A stretch of 64,000 nt of DNA from Ruminococcus sp. (GCA_016290875.1 JAEEVL010000015.1:1-64000); one strand, 5' to 3'; counted from the first letter of the stretch, positions 55,083-63,976 are shown. The notes: a model not told the origin generated them from the letters alone. Program-made: numbers and translations.

Positions 55083-56768
55083 ATGGATGAAGCAAAAACT
55101 CTGCAATATTATAAGCTTTTTGAGAATATGTCCAGATTAATAACTACCCCCGAAGTATTTCAGCGCGAGGCTTTTATCAAAGTGCTCGTTGATATATGCA
55201 AGCTCTTCAATATCGCTAAGGGAACTACCTCTATCTATAAAAGCGAAGCTCTCGAAAGCCGTGGCGAAGGTGAATTCATATGTGATTACGACAATGGTCA
55301 TGGCGATAAACTCGTACTTGAAAAGCGTATCGTTACTAAATACGGATACATAATTGTCGGAAAACTATATGCCTCAAACGATGCTGTTACTCTGACAAGT
55401 GATGAACTTGACAAACTCAGTATAATTGAGCTTTCTCTTCTCGCTTTCATCGGAAGGAACCGTATGCAGGAAGCACTCGAGAAAATAGGCTATTACGACG
55501 AATTCAATTACCCGAATCTTCGTTTCTATTTCAGAACTCTTGATAAGCTGAATTACGAGGGTAAGCTCCCAGGTATGTCAGCAATGCATTTCAACATACG
55601 CCAGCTGTCTATCTATAACCGCGAGCTTGGCAGAAATCAGGCAGATATAGCAATGCGCAACTACTATAATGTATTTGTGGATATAATCGGCAGTGAAGGC
55701 ACTATATGCCGTCTTGGCGGTGACAATTTTATCGGAATTTTCCGAAAAGATCGATTTGAAAAGATCGTTTCAGCAATTGCAGGAACCCCGGTGTCTTTCA
55801 GTGCTGATTTGACAAAGCAGATAGTTATGTCTTCATGTGCAGGAATCTACCATATCCCCGAGGATTTTGTCTATGAAGGACCTGATCAGATAATCAGTAA
55901 GATAATGTTTGCTTCCCAGTCTGCTAAGCAGCAAGGTACTTCCGATTATATGGTTTTTGACAAGGAAATGACCGGTATAAGAGAAAAAATGCTTACCATC
56001 CAGACACTGTTCCCACAGGCACTAAAGAACAAAGAATTCAAAGTTTACTATCAGCCCAAAGTTAACATACTCACAGGAGAAATAGTCGGCGCTGAGGCTC
56101 TTTGCAGGTGGTTCCACAATGGTAAAATGATCTCACCGGCTGACTTCATACCTGTTCTTGAACAGAAAACAGATATATGCAAGCTTGACCTTTATATGCT
56201 CGACCTTGTCTGCAAGGATATAAGACGCTGGCTTGACACCGGTATGCCGCATATAAGAGTTTCCGTAAACCTTTCACGCAAAAACCTTATGGACATAAAT
56301 CTTCTCGACAAAGTTATCGAAATAATCGACGGCAATAATGTTCCTCATAAGTATATTGAGATAGAGCTTACAGAAACCACAACTGACGTAGAGTTCCGTG
56401 ACCTGAAGCGTGTTGCTAACGGTCTCCAGCAGCAAGGCATATGCACATCTGTTGACGATTTCGGCGTGGGATATTCTTCCCTTAATCTCATCCGCGAGAT
56501 ACCGTGGAACGTTCTGAAGATAGACCGCTGTTTTCTCCCATCTGACGAGGATAACGAGTACAGCAATACTCCGATCATGTACAAGCACGTTATCGAAATG
56601 GCTCAGGAGATCGGTCTTGAATGTATAACCGAAGGCGTCGAGACAGCCAAACAGATTGAAATACTTCGTGCCAACAAATGTCACATCGCTCAGGGATTCT
56701 ACTTTGACAGACCTCTGCCCGTTGAGGAATTCGACAAACGTCTTAAACAAAGATTCTATGAGATATAA
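55083..56768 (+). CDS. EAL-domain c-di-GMP phosphodiesterase with degenerate GGDEF domain (paralogue)
   Basis: A 561-residue cytosolic protein, colinear with the protein at 30738-32426 over its whole length. The N-terminal sensor-like region (about 1-140) is the most diverged. The GGDEF-like domain has RLGGDNFIGIF, the same Asn replacement as the paralogue. The EAL domain keeps GAEALCRWF, VNLSRKN, IELTETTTD, DDFGVGYSSL, LKIDRCF, EGVET and AQGFYF, so hydrolysis of c-di-GMP is expected. The start ATG follows AAGGGGG. It is a single-gene unit with its own promoter and terminator, unlike the operon copy. The shared inactive GGDNF site suggests a nucleotide-binding regulatory role for that domain. 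Confidence 0.93.
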   Translation: MDEAKTLQYYKLFENMSRLITTPEVFQREAFIKVLVDICKLFNIAKGTTSIYKSEALESRGEGEFICDYDNGHGDKLVLEKRIVTKYGYIIVGKLYASNDAVTLTSDELDKLSIIELSLLAFIGRNRMQEALEKIGYYDEFNYPNLRFYFRTLDKLNYEGKLPGMSAMHFNIRQLSIYNRELGRNQADIAMRNYYNVFVDIIGSEGTICRLGGDNFIGIFRKDRFEKIVSAIAGTPVSFSADLTKQIVMSSCAGIYHIPEDFVYEGPDQIISKIMFASQSAKQQGTSDYMVFDKEMTGIREKMLTIQTLFPQALKNKEFKVYYQPKVNILTGEIVGAEALCRWFHNGKMISPADFIPVLEQKTDICKLDLYMLDLVCKDIRRWLDTGMPHIRVSVNLSRKNLMDINLLDKVIEIIDGNNVPHKYIEIELTETTTDVEFRDLKRVANGLQQQGICTSVDDFGVGYSSLNLIREIPWNVLKIDRCFLPSDEDNEYSNTPIMYKHVIEMAQEIGLECITEGVETAKQIEILRANKCHIAQGFYFDRPLPVEEFDKRLKQRFYEI

Positions 56769-56771
56769 TAA

Positions 56772-56804
56772 ACAGCCATAGAGATATTTCTCATGGCTGT
56801 TTTT
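56772..56804 (+). terminator. Terminator of the second EAL gene
   Basis: ACAGCCAT...GAGA pairs with TCTC...ATGGCTGT, followed by TTTTTG. Confidence 0.75.
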
Positions 56805-56809
56805 GTACG

Positions 56810-56845
56810 TAAAAGAAAGGGTGTGACAATTAAGCTGTCACACCC
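56810..56845 (-). terminator. Terminator of the UDP-sugar pyrophosphorylase gene
   Basis: GGGTGTGACA (56819-56828) pairs perfectly with TGTCACACCC (56836-56845); TTTCTTTT follows on the minus strand. Confidence 0.85.
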
Positions 56846-56857
56846 TCATGTTTTCTT

Positions 56858-58072
56858 TTACAATTCAATACCATTTGCACGGAGAAGCTCCTGTGCGGTA
56901 TCAACAGAGTCAACGCCTGTCTTATTCTTTACCGGAGCAAACTCCTTGCTTCTGTCAACTTCATAAGCAAGACAGTTGTCCTGGAGCTTGACCATATCAA
57001 GAACCAACGTCTCGAATTTGTAAGCATTAGGCTCGTCAGGAACCACAACGGCACCTTTCTCGTCCATATACTTTATCTTCTTGAAAGCACGGTGCAAGGG
57101 AAGCTTGACAGACAAAGTGCTGTTTAGCTTGTCCACACGGAAAAGATAGTTTAAAATAACACCGTAGTTGTAAGAAAGAGTTCCGTCAGCTTCACGCTGA
57201 TAGAGCATATCTTCGGACATCTCATAGTATTCAACTATCGAAGGCTTTCCGTCCTCAAGACAAAGAACGCCGACTTTTTCTTCCGGAGCAGCCTTAGCAA
57301 CTACTTTAGCACCGGAAACCTTTCCGGACTCAATAACAGCTCCTACAAAACACGGATCAGCCATACGCTGGAGCACATTGTCAACAGCAAATACATTCAG
57401 CCATTCTATCTTGGCATTCTGCACTACACGAAGCATACCAGTCTTAGCCATTGAATCGTACCAGCCGCCATTGCCGTTAGGTGCAGTGAGGACCGTACCG
57501 TGCTCAGATATCATCAGCTTGCCGTTCTTATCGACTACCGGAAGCTGTTCCTGAACGAAAAACCAAACATTTTCCGGACTATATCCGAAATAATCATTCT
57601 CCTCAAAAAAATTGCGTGTTTCCATGTTATTATCTGCACTTGTCATAATAAACAGCGGTATATACGCACCGGCAGCCCTTGTGACATCAAGCAGATTGTT
57701 GATAAGACATTCAAAAATGTATAGTCTGCGGTCTACGCCGATATTGAACATTCCCTTAGGATGATCAAAGCCAAGTCGGCTTCCCTGTCCTCCTGCAAGA
57801 AGTACAGCTCCGACCTTGCCCTCACGGATAGCGTTCAGACCTGTCTGTGTGAACTTTTCACGGTTATTCTCGATCTCACTGAGAGTAGTTGCAGAAATAG
57901 GCTCAATTTTGCCCCTTATCTCGCTTGCATCTACGTTATTCAGTACCGAAAGATCAAGACCGTTGATCTGTTCAACAAGTTCAATCTGCTTTTCAGCAGA
58001 CTGCTTCTTCATATGTGCTGCAATATGCTCCTGATGAAGCATGGTCAGCATTTCAGAAGTTATGTTTTTCAT
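56858..58072 (-). CDS. UDP-sugar (UDP-GlcNAc type) pyrophosphorylase, UDPGP family
   Basis: Cytosolic nucleotidyltransferase of 404 residues in the eukaryote-like UDPGP family, which makes UDP-GlcNAc, UDP-GalNAc or UDP-glucose from UTP and the sugar 1-phosphate. The pyrophosphorylase signature is LLAGGQGSRLGFDHPKGMF (about 90-108). Substrate-binding sequences PLFIMTSADNNMETRNFF, PNGNGGWYDSM and VFAVDNVLQRMADP follow in family order, with the C-terminal AYKFETLVLDMV segment. The order and the LGFDHPKG wording fit UDP-N-acetylhexosamine pyrophosphorylases. Exact sugar specificity is uncertain. It stands alone with its own promoter (58126-58154). Confidence 0.9.
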   Translation of the reverse strand: MKNITSEMLTMLHQEHIAAHMKKQSAEKQIELVEQINGLDLSVLNNVDASEIRGKIEPISATTLSEIENNREKFTQTGLNAIREGKVGAVLLAGGQGSRLGFDHPKGMFNIGVDRRLYIFECLINNLLDVTRAAGAYIPLFIMTSADNNMETRNFFEENDYFGYSPENVWFFVQEQLPVVDKNGKLMISEHGTVLTAPNGNGGWYDSMAKTGMLRVVQNAKIEWLNVFAVDNVLQRMADPCFVGAVIESGKVSGAKVVAKAAPEEKVGVLCLEDGKPSIVEYYEMSEDMLYQREADGTLSYNYGVILNYLFRVDKLNSTLSVKLPLHRAFKKIKYMDEKGAVVVPDEPNAYKFETLVLDMVKLQDNCLAYEVDRSKEFAPVKNKTGVDSVDTAQELLRANGIEL

Positions 58073-58125
58073 AAATATTCCTCATAATTCTCCCATAGAA
58101 TGTGACGCAAAATCCGTCAGGTGTT

Positions 58126-58154
58126 ATTATATCACATTTTCACAAAAAAATCAA
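58126..58154 (-). promoter_or_regulatory. Promoter of the UDP-sugar pyrophosphorylase gene
   Basis: Minus-strand TTGATT (58149-58154), 17-bp spacer, TATAAT (58126-58131). Confidence 0.75.
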
Positions 58155-58183
58155 TACCTGATACATAAATATTATATAAGAGT

Positions 58184-59107
58184 TCATTCAGCTTTTCTGA
58201 ATACCATTCCGTCTCCCCTGTGATCAGTCAGGTCATTCCAGGTTATTTCTCCATTAAGCATAACAAATTCAGCACTTTTGTTCTCAGAAATCGTATCTGT
58301 GTGGTATGTACCGGTTTCCTGATCGTATTCGACTACGGAATACTTGCCATTTTCATCGCAGAGCATCTTCTCACCGTCAAATATCAGGGGATAGTCCCAC
58401 TCAGCATAGGCAAAAGCACTGTCAGACCATTTCAGAACTGCTTTAAATATGCCCTCTCCCCTGTCCTCGATGTTAAGGTGCGCACGTTCACAATCCCATG
58501 TGCCTACATAGTTATAAGCCAACTCAGCCTCATCTGTGCCTTTGCCGTCGTCACCAAGGCCTCCCTCACCGTACATCTTCACGAAATGAGGTGTGCCTTC
58601 ATTTCCTATGTAAATATCAGTCTTTTCTTTCTCTCCGTCATCAGCAAAACTCATTATGAATGCACCGCTTTCGGAATACATCGCATAATAATAATTATTT
58701 ATCACTTCATCGAACTCATATTTGATATATCCATTGTTTTCCGGAGCTCCGGTAGCATAAAACGTCTCGAACTTTCCGTCTTCATAAATATGTAGCGAAG
58801 CCTTGTCAAAATCACCATCGATATACCAGTAACCTGCCAATCCCTTGAAATCAGCATTGCCAGCCTGTGAAGCATCTTCGCTCTCGGATGCTTTCTGAGT
58901 AGATACAGAAGTCTCCGTCTGAGAAATAGATACTGTCTGAGTAGTTGTGACCGTTGTTGTCTCCTCAGTTGTAAGCGCTTCAGTCGTATTTTCAGTTGTC
59001 TGAGCTGTAGAAGCAGCTTTTGGGCTGCTGTCATCTTCATCGTGTCCGCAGCCTGACACAGCTACCGCAGCTGTAAGAATAAATGCTGCTAATATTCCCT
59101 TTTTCAT
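58184..59107 (-). CDS. Lipoprotein of unknown function with Thr-rich linker
   Basis: A 307-residue surface lipoprotein. The N-terminus MKKGILAAFILTAAVAVSGC has the lipobox VSGC; a low-complexity Thr/Ser/Glu linker of about 60 residues follows, probably to span the cell wall. The remaining 200 residues fall into two similar halves, AGYWYIDGDFDKASLHIYEDGKF and VGTWDCERAHLNIEDRGEG, which look like tandem beta-rich domains binding some ligand. No catalytic motif is recognised. The start ATG follows GGTGAGG. Monocistronic, divergent from bioY. Confidence 0.75.
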   Translation of the reverse strand: MKKGILAAFILTAAVAVSGCGHDEDDSSPKAASTAQTTENTTEALTTEETTTVTTTQTVSISQTETSVSTQKASESEDASQAGNADFKGLAGYWYIDGDFDKASLHIYEDGKFETFYATGAPENNGYIKYEFDEVINNYYYAMYSESGAFIMSFADDGEKEKTDIYIGNEGTPHFVKMYGEGGLGDDGKGTDEAELAYNYVGTWDCERAHLNIEDRGEGIFKAVLKWSDSAFAYAEWDYPLIFDGEKMLCDENGKYSVVEYDQETGTYHTDTISENKSAEFVMLNGEITWNDLTDHRGDGMVFRKAE

Positions 59108-59141
59108 ATATGTACCTCACCAATAAGTATTCATTATAACA

Positions 59142-59169
59142 ATTATAGCATTTCCAGTATTTTTGTCAA
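59142..59169 (-). promoter_or_regulatory. Promoter of the Thr-rich lipoprotein gene
   Basis: Minus-strand TTGACA (59164-59169), 16-bp spacer, TATAAT (59142-59147). Confidence 0.7.
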
Positions 59170-59191
59170 TAGTCAGCAGCTACATTAAATC

Positions 59192-59224
59192 TTGTCAACC
59201 AAATTACGCAAAAGAGGTTGACAA
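59192..59224 (+). promoter_or_regulatory. BirA operator (biotin repressor site)
   Basis: TTGTCAACC (59192-59200), 15-bp gap, GGTTGACAA (59216-59224): a perfect inverted repeat with the spacing and half-site sequence of Firmicutes BirA operators. It covers the -35 box of the bioY promoter, so biotin-bound BirA would block transcription. Confidence 0.85.
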
Positions 59225-59246
59225 ATAAAAATAATCGTGATATACT
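59218..59246 (+). promoter_or_regulatory. Promoter of bioY-bioB
   Basis: TTGACA (59218-59223), 17-bp spacer, TATACT (59241-59246); overlaps the BirA operator. Confidence 0.85.
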
Positions 59247-59292
59247 AAGTATGCTGAAAACGCAAATACAATCCCAGCAAGGAGACAAAGAT

Positions 59293-59844
59293 ATGAAAAC
59301 CCGTGACCTCACAATGATCCCATTATTCACAGCGCTGATAATCGTCGGCGCATTCCTCAAGATCCCTACACCGATATGCCCGATCACTTTGCAGATACTG
59401 TTCACGACTCTCGCCGGAGTTCTTCTCGGCGGCAAAAAAGGCGCAGCTGCTGTAATAGTTTACATAATGCTCGGACTTATCGGTTTGCCTGTATTCACAG
59501 GCGGCGGCGGAATAGGATATGTCCTGAGCCCTACTTTTGGCTATATGATAGGTTTTGTAATAGGAACATACATAACAGGCACCATTTCTCACAGCGGTGA
59601 GCCTACTATGAAAAGACTGGTCCCAGCCTGTCTTGCAGGACTATTCGTAGTATTCGCATTAGGAGTAGTTTACTGCTGGCTTATCAACAGAGTATATCTC
59701 GGCAACTCGGTTTCTGCACGCTCTGTGCTTATTGCAGGGCTATTCCTTCCGCTTCCCGGCGACATAGTTCTCTGCTTTTTCACGGCAGCTCTCGGATGCA
59801 GACTTATCCCGATATTAAAGCGCATGGAAGCCGGTTCGCACTAA
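59293..59844 (+). CDS. bioY: Biotin ECF transporter S component BioY
   Basis: Membrane biotin-binding subunit, 183 residues with six hydrophobic segments. The BioY signature is clear: IPTPICPITLQILFTTLAGVLLG followed by GLIGLPVFTGGGGIGYVLSPTFGYMIGF. The start is the ATG at 59293 after AAGGAG; the frame extends upstream through the promoter. It is controlled by the BirA operator, and bioB follows 10 bp downstream, so biotin uptake and synthesis are switched together. The shared ECF ATPase and T component lie outside the window. Confidence 0.95.
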   Translation: MKTRDLTMIPLFTALIIVGAFLKIPTPICPITLQILFTTLAGVLLGGKKGAAAVIVYIMLGLIGLPVFTGGGGIGYVLSPTFGYMIGFVIGTYITGTISHSGEPTMKRLVPACLAGLFVVFALGVVYCWLINRVYLGNSVSARSVLIAGLFLPLPGDIVLCFFTAALGCRLIPILKRMEAGSH

Positions 59845-59854
59845 GGAGAAAACT

Positions 59855-60811
59855 ATGGATGTATTAAAACTCGCAGAAGAAATAATCGGCGGAAGAAGAC
59901 TTTCCCATAGCGAAGACAAATCATTCTTTATTACAGCTGATCTTGCACAGCTCTGCAAAGGCGCTGATATGATAAGAAAGCACTTCAAAGCTGACACAGC
60001 CGAACTTTGCAGCATAATCAACGGCAGAAGCGGTAAATGCTCCGAAAACTGCAAATTCTGTGCACAGTCAGCACATAACTGCACTGGTGTAAAAGAATAC
60101 GGCTTTCTTGATGAGGAAAAAATAATCGCTGAGTGCAGTCACAATGCAGAAAAAGGAGTTCACAGATTCTCCATCGTTACAGCAGGAAAAACACTCTCTG
60201 ATGATGATTTCGAGAAAGCTCTATCCGCTTACCGAAGAATGAGAGAAGAATGCAATATCGAGCTATGCGCTTCACACGGATTTCTCACTGAGGAACAGTT
60301 CCGTAAACTGCATGAAGCAGGAGTCACGCGCTGTCACTGCAACATCGAAACATCACGCAGGAACTTCCCGAATATATGCACTACACACACTTTCGGCGAC
60401 AAAATCGCCTGCATAAAACGTGCTCAGGCTGCCGGTCTTGAAGTTTGTTCCGGCGGTATAATCGGTATGGGTGAAACCTGGGAAGGCCGCATAGATATGG
60501 CTGACACTCTTGCAGAACTCGGAGTTGTTTCTGTTCCTATAAATGCTCTTATGCCAATAAAAGGTACTCCTTTCGAGCATATCGAAAGACTCACCGAAAA
60601 TGACATACTCCGTATAGTTGCAATTTTCAGATATATTCTACCGGAAGCTCACATACGTCTTGCAGCAGGAAGAAATCTTATGACTGACTGCGGAAAACAA
60701 GCATTTCTCTCAGGTGCAGATTCAACGATTACAGGAGATATGCTGACTACCTCAGGCAACAATATTAAAGATGATATAGTGCTGCTGAAAAGTATTGGTT
60801 ACAGATTATAA
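59855..60811 (+). CDS. bioB: Biotin synthase
   Basis: Radical-SAM enzyme of 318 residues that inserts sulfur into dethiobiotin. The [4Fe-4S] cluster-binding cysteines are Cys62, Cys66 and Cys69 in GKCSENCKFCAQS. Later BioB landmarks are present: RFSIVTAGKTLSD, HCNIETSRRNFPNICTTHTF, GGIIGMGETWEGRIDMADTLAELG, PINALMPIKGTPFEH and RLAAGRNLMTDCGKQAFLSGA. Slightly shorter than the E. coli enzyme but complete. The start ATG follows AAGGAG. It is in an operon with bioY under BirA. Genes for earlier biotin steps are not in the window, so dethiobiotin could be imported or made elsewhere. Confidence 0.96.
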   Translation: MDVLKLAEEIIGGRRLSHSEDKSFFITADLAQLCKGADMIRKHFKADTAELCSIINGRSGKCSENCKFCAQSAHNCTGVKEYGFLDEEKIIAECSHNAEKGVHRFSIVTAGKTLSDDDFEKALSAYRRMREECNIELCASHGFLTEEQFRKLHEAGVTRCHCNIETSRRNFPNICTTHTFGDKIACIKRAQAAGLEVCSGGIIGMGETWEGRIDMADTLAELGVVSVPINALMPIKGTPFEHIERLTENDILRIVAIFRYILPEAHIRLAAGRNLMTDCGKQAFLSGADSTITGDMLTTSGNNIKDDIVLLKSIGYRL

Positions 60812-60814
60812 GCA

Positions 60815-60857
60815 TAACGGCGGACAAGAGTTGCCATAACTCTGTCCGCCGTTGATT
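60815..60857. terminator. Bidirectional terminator after bioB
   Basis: AACGGCGGACA (60815-60825) pairs with TGTCCGCCGTT (60842-60852), with AGTT/AACT-type extension of the stem; between convergent genes. Confidence 0.8.
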
Positions 60858-61550
60858 TTATAGTACAGAACTTCTTTTGTAATCTGTAACATCGCTGCCT
60901 ATAGCTGAATACAGTTCTTCAACTGTCATGCGCTTATCCTTGACGGCAACGAGTTCATCGTCAGTACAGCCGATAAACTCAACGAAATCTACCCTGCCAT
61001 TCTTGGTATCGATACTTCCGATACTCGGATCAGCTACAAGAATAAAACCGGTAAGCGAAGAACTCTGTCCGCAATCGATACCGGCAGTCTGACCGGTGTA
61101 AATGTATTCGTTCGCGTTGAAAAGTTCGCCGTGCTCGAAGGTTATCCTTGCGACTTTCTGCAATGTACCACACACACAGCGAAGTTCTCCCTCTTCATTT
61201 TTCTTGTCTATGGAGGACTTTTTAAGCTTCATAGTAAACTCCATACCATAACCGCTTATCTCAGGATCATCAGTCTCCTTACCGTATATCTCACTTAAAC
61301 CATATGTAACAAAGTGATAGTAATCATCGGCTTCGTATATGCTTATACCTGTGAGCGGATCATTTCCGCCAAGTTCCCACGGGATGAGAACACCGTAATG
61401 TTTAGGATCAGTCTGCTCAGGATATATTTTCTCAAAAGCCTCAGTGATAGCATCCCAGCCTGTCATATCCTGCTTCTCGAATTCAACCATTTCCTCGCTG
61501 TCATTTTGAGGATTTTCTTTATTTTTCTTGAACTTGTCCAGTAAACCCAT
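60858..61550 (-). CDS. Suppressor-of-fused (SUFU) domain protein
   Basis: A cytosolic protein of about 230 residues with a SUFU-like domain (about 25-205). Typical features are the GWDAITEAFEKIYPEQTDPKHYGVLIPWELGGNDPLTGISIY start and YHFVTYGLSEIYGKE. In bacteria this domain is common in Firmicutes and in toxin-immunity neighbourhoods; no toxin is visible here. Two ATGs compete: the one used here (61548-61550) is nine bases after GGAGG; the upstream one (61554-61556) is only three bases after it. The gene follows the acylphosphatase gene by about 20 bp and is probably co-transcribed with it. Its role is unknown. Confidence 0.82.
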   Translation of the reverse strand: MGLLDKFKKNKENPQNDSEEMVEFEKQDMTGWDAITEAFEKIYPEQTDPKHYGVLIPWELGGNDPLTGISIYEADDYYHFVTYGLSEIYGKETDDPEISGYGMEFTMKLKKSSIDKKNEEGELRCVCGTLQKVARITFEHGELFNANEYIYTGQTAGIDCGQSSSLTGFILVADPSIGSIDTKNGRVDFVEFIGCTDDELVAVKDKRMTVEELYSAIGSDVTDYKRSSVL

Positions 61551-61571
61551 TTTCATATTCCTCCATTATTT

Positions 61572-61841
61572 TTATCTTACTTCAAAAGAATAGTCTCCGT
61601 GTACAGGTATATCGTTTGATTCTATGCGGTCAACGCTGCCCCATGAGTGATTCTCAAGTGCTTCGATGAGATCTTCTATGTCGCGTGATGTACCTTCTGC
61701 TTCCATTTCTACCGAACCGTCGTAAAGGTTCCTCACCCAGCCTGAAACACCAAGCCTGCGTGCTGTATGGCTTGCCTTCCAGCGAAAGCCTACGCCCTGA
61801 ACATTGCCGTAAAAGATAATATGTCTGCGTATTTTATCCAT
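61572..61841 (-). CDS. acyP: Acylphosphatase
   Basis: A 89-residue enzyme that hydrolyses acyl phosphates such as acetyl phosphate. The catalytic Arg is in GNVQGVGFRWKA and the catalytic Asn in GVSGWVRNLYDGSVEMEAEG, the complete family signature. The ferredoxin-like fold fits the length. The start is the ATG at 61839-61841 after CGGAGGAG; a slightly longer frame lacks a ribosome binding site. It is the first gene of a likely two-gene unit with the SUFU protein. Confidence 0.93.
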   Translation of the reverse strand: MDKIRRHIIFYGNVQGVGFRWKASHTARRLGVSGWVRNLYDGSVEMEAEGTSRDIEDLIEALENHSWGSVDRIESNDIPVHGDYSFEVR

Positions 61842-61935
61842 TTTTCTCCTCCGTATCATTGTACCTTTATTGTATCACAAAACTCTGACGATAGCAAGAC
61901 TTTGTCAATAATCGTTTTCATACTTTAGAGAATAC

Positions 61936-61964
61936 TTGATTTATCCCAGTGATAATGGTATAAT
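61936..61964 (+). promoter_or_regulatory. Promoter of the CPBP protease gene
   Basis: TTGATT (61936-61941), 17-bp spacer, TATAAT (61959-61964). Confidence 0.7.
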
Positions 61965-62011
61965 GAAATTACAATATGACAAAATCTTAGATCTGACTGG
62001 AGTGATTTGAC

Positions 62012-62932
62012 TTGTCAAAGATGACGAAGTACCTTCTCTTCACCTTTATTTCTACATGGATAATCAGCGCCATAGGGTACCATGACGCAAATCTTGGGAC
62101 CATGGCAGGAGACCTCAGCTTCAGCAGTGCCCTGGCGTTATGTATGTTAATGCCAACACTTGGGGCTCTCTTCGCAAAAGCCAATTTCAAAGAAATGGGA
62201 TGGAGACTCAAACTAAGCAAGAACTGGAAATATATAGTCTTCGCCTGGCTTGCTCCTACAGTATTCCAGATCATCGGGGCTGTGTTCTATTTTCTGGTAT
62301 TCCCGGATGATTTTGCTCCGGCCGAAGCATTCCAGAGGTTCATGTCGGACACTGAATACGAAGAATTCAAGCAAAACGGCAGTCCCTACACTACTTTCAT
62401 AGGAAAAGAGATCTTCTTCTCACTTACATCTTTCGGCATATTCCAGGCCATATTATCAGGACTTGGTGAGGAGATTGGCTGGAGAGGCTTCATGTTCCCT
62501 GAGTTAAAAGCAGGATATGGCAGGACAAAAGGACTTCTTATCGGCGGTTTGATACACGGTGCGTGGCATTTCCCGGCAATGATCTTAGTCGGATATGAAT
62601 ATGGCAAGGATTACATCGGTGCACCACTTCTTGGACTCTTGATTTTTCCGCTGTTCACAATATCTACTGGCATCATTTCGGATTTCTTATATGTAAAATC
62701 GGGCAGCATATGGCTGCCGGCAATACTCCATGGAGCAGTAAATGCAGAAATCAGTCCAAGTATTGTTATGGGCAAAGGTCACTCGGAACGCTCGATCTTC
62801 GGACCAGTTGACGTTGGGATGATAGCCATGCTGCCCATGCTGATTTGTGCAACATTTCTGCTTTGGTATCAGCATAAACGCGAGCAACTGGAGTTTGAGG
62901 AAATATTTGACGGTAATAGTATTTCTGTGTAA
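62012..62932 (+). CDS. CPBP (CAAX/Abi-type) intramembrane metalloprotease
   Basis: Membrane protein of 306 residues with about seven hydrophobic segments. The two metal-site motifs are SGLGEEIGWRGFMFPEL (EExxxR) and GLIHGAWHFPAM (FxxxH-type), plus a third conserved segment LPAILHGAVNA, matching Rce1/Abi-type proteases. In bacteria such proteins process peptides or signals, or give self-protection from bacteriocins. The gene starts at a TTG at 62012, with GGAGTG as ribosome binding site. Monocistronic between its promoter and a terminator with a TTCG tetraloop. Confidence 0.9.
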   Translation: MSKMTKYLLFTFISTWIISAIGYHDANLGTMAGDLSFSSALALCMLMPTLGALFAKANFKEMGWRLKLSKNWKYIVFAWLAPTVFQIIGAVFYFLVFPDDFAPAEAFQRFMSDTEYEEFKQNGSPYTTFIGKEIFFSLTSFGIFQAILSGLGEEIGWRGFMFPELKAGYGRTKGLLIGGLIHGAWHFPAMILVGYEYGKDYIGAPLLGLLIFPLFTISTGIISDFLYVKSGSIWLPAILHGAVNAEISPSIVMGKGHSERSIFGPVDVGMIAMLPMLICATFLLWYQHKREQLEFEEIFDGNSISV

Positions 62933-62966
62933 GTAAAAATCAAGGATAAGTATGTTTTTTCAGCTG

Positions 62967-62995
62967 CGGCTCACTTCGGTGAGCCGTTATTTTTG
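62967..62995 (+). terminator. Terminator of the CPBP protease gene
   Basis: CGGCTCAC (62967-62974), TTCG loop, GTGAGCCG (62979-62986), then TTATTTTTG. Confidence 0.85.
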
Positions 62996-63005
62996 CCCGT
63001 TTGTC

Positions 63006-63034
63006 TTGATGAAATGGGAGTATTATGGTATAAT
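63006..63034 (+). promoter_or_regulatory. Promoter of the GNAT gene at 63072
   Basis: TTGATG (63006-63011), 17-bp spacer, TATAAT (63029-63034). Confidence 0.65.
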
Positions 63035-63071
63035 GATATGTAACAAAATAGAAACTGATAGGTAAAGCAAT

Positions 63072-63527
63072 ATGATTGAAACAAACAGATTAAAAATATA
63101 CGCCGCTTCTCAGGAGCTGATGGAATCATTCATCGAAGCACAGACTTTTGACGTCCTGAAAGCGGCTTACACAGAAATGCTGAACGGCTGTCTGAATCAT
63201 CCAGATCAGTGGGACTGGTATGCGATATGGATGATTGAACTGAAAGACGGGACACATATCGGAGAACTCTGCTTCAAGGGACTTTCTGCGGATGGCATAG
63301 CAGAAATCGGATACGGTTTCTCCGAGGAATACCAGAACAACGGATATGCGACCGAAGCAGTCAAAGCAGTATTGGAATGGGCATTTTCGCATAAGGAGGT
63401 TGCCACAATTGAAGCGGAAACTGATTCTGATAATACTGCTTCAAAAAGAGTGCTCGAGAAATGCGGATTTACTATGAATGGAATCATCGGTGAAGAAGGA
63501 CCAAGATGGACAGTTTCCAAGTTATAA
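63072..63527 (+). CDS. GNAT-family acetyltransferase (RimJ/RimL-like)
   Basis: A 151-residue acetyltransferase. It begins METNRLKI-like with IETNRLKIYAASQELM, the typical opening of the RimL-type GNATs. The acetyl-CoA motif lies in EIGYGFSEEYQNNGYATEAVKAVLEWA (Q/R-x-x-G-x-A), followed by ATIEAETDSDNTASKRVLEKCGF, the conserved N-terminal acceptor-side helix. The start ATG follows ATAGGTAAAG. The substrate is unknown; members acetylate protein N-termini or antibiotics. Confidence 0.88.
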   Translation: MIETNRLKIYAASQELMESFIEAQTFDVLKAAYTEMLNGCLNHPDQWDWYAIWMIELKDGTHIGELCFKGLSADGIAEIGYGFSEEYQNNGYATEAVKAVLEWAFSHKEVATIEAETDSDNTASKRVLEKCGFTMNGIIGEEGPRWTVSKL

Positions 63528-63950
63528 AGCCCTGTATACTAATTATGTTTCTAATAAACCCGAAAAATCAACGACTGCGCAAATAACGGCAAAATACGGA
63601 GATTTATACCTATAATAAAGGTTATGTTTGTGTGTCACGGCAGCCTCATCAGCAATGCTGTGCAATTAACGTTATATTAACAATTCCAGCGATGAATAAA
63701 ACGAATTTTCCACAATTTTTCCACGCTTGAACAAACTCGAACTTGCATATATTTTTCAACAGTTTTATTTCATTTTCAAGGCAATAATCATTATTTTACT
63801 ATTTAATTTTATTCATAGGGGGGCAATTCCTTCTCCCACTGCCTAAGCGATAAAGACTATACAAAACAGATTAGCGGCGATTTCGCAGTCATGTCTGCAG
63901 CAAAAACAGACAAAATGCACACGACTAAAAGGCAGTATAAAGATACAAAT
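63528..63950. other. Gene-free AT-rich region
   Basis: No gene is supported. Apart from AT-rich stretches and an isolated run of six G residues near 63820-63825 that looks like a ribosome binding site without an open frame behind it, nothing is recognised. Confidence 0.5.
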
Positions 63951-63976
63951 AGTCAGCTCCCTCTCGGGAGCTGACT
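63951..63976. terminator. Hairpin terminator near window end
   Basis: AGTCAGCTCCC (63951-63961) pairs perfectly with GGGAGCTGACT (63966-63976); ATTTTAATAAG follows on the plus strand. It probably ends a gene outside the window, or a short RNA starting inside 63.6-63.9 kb. Confidence 0.7.
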
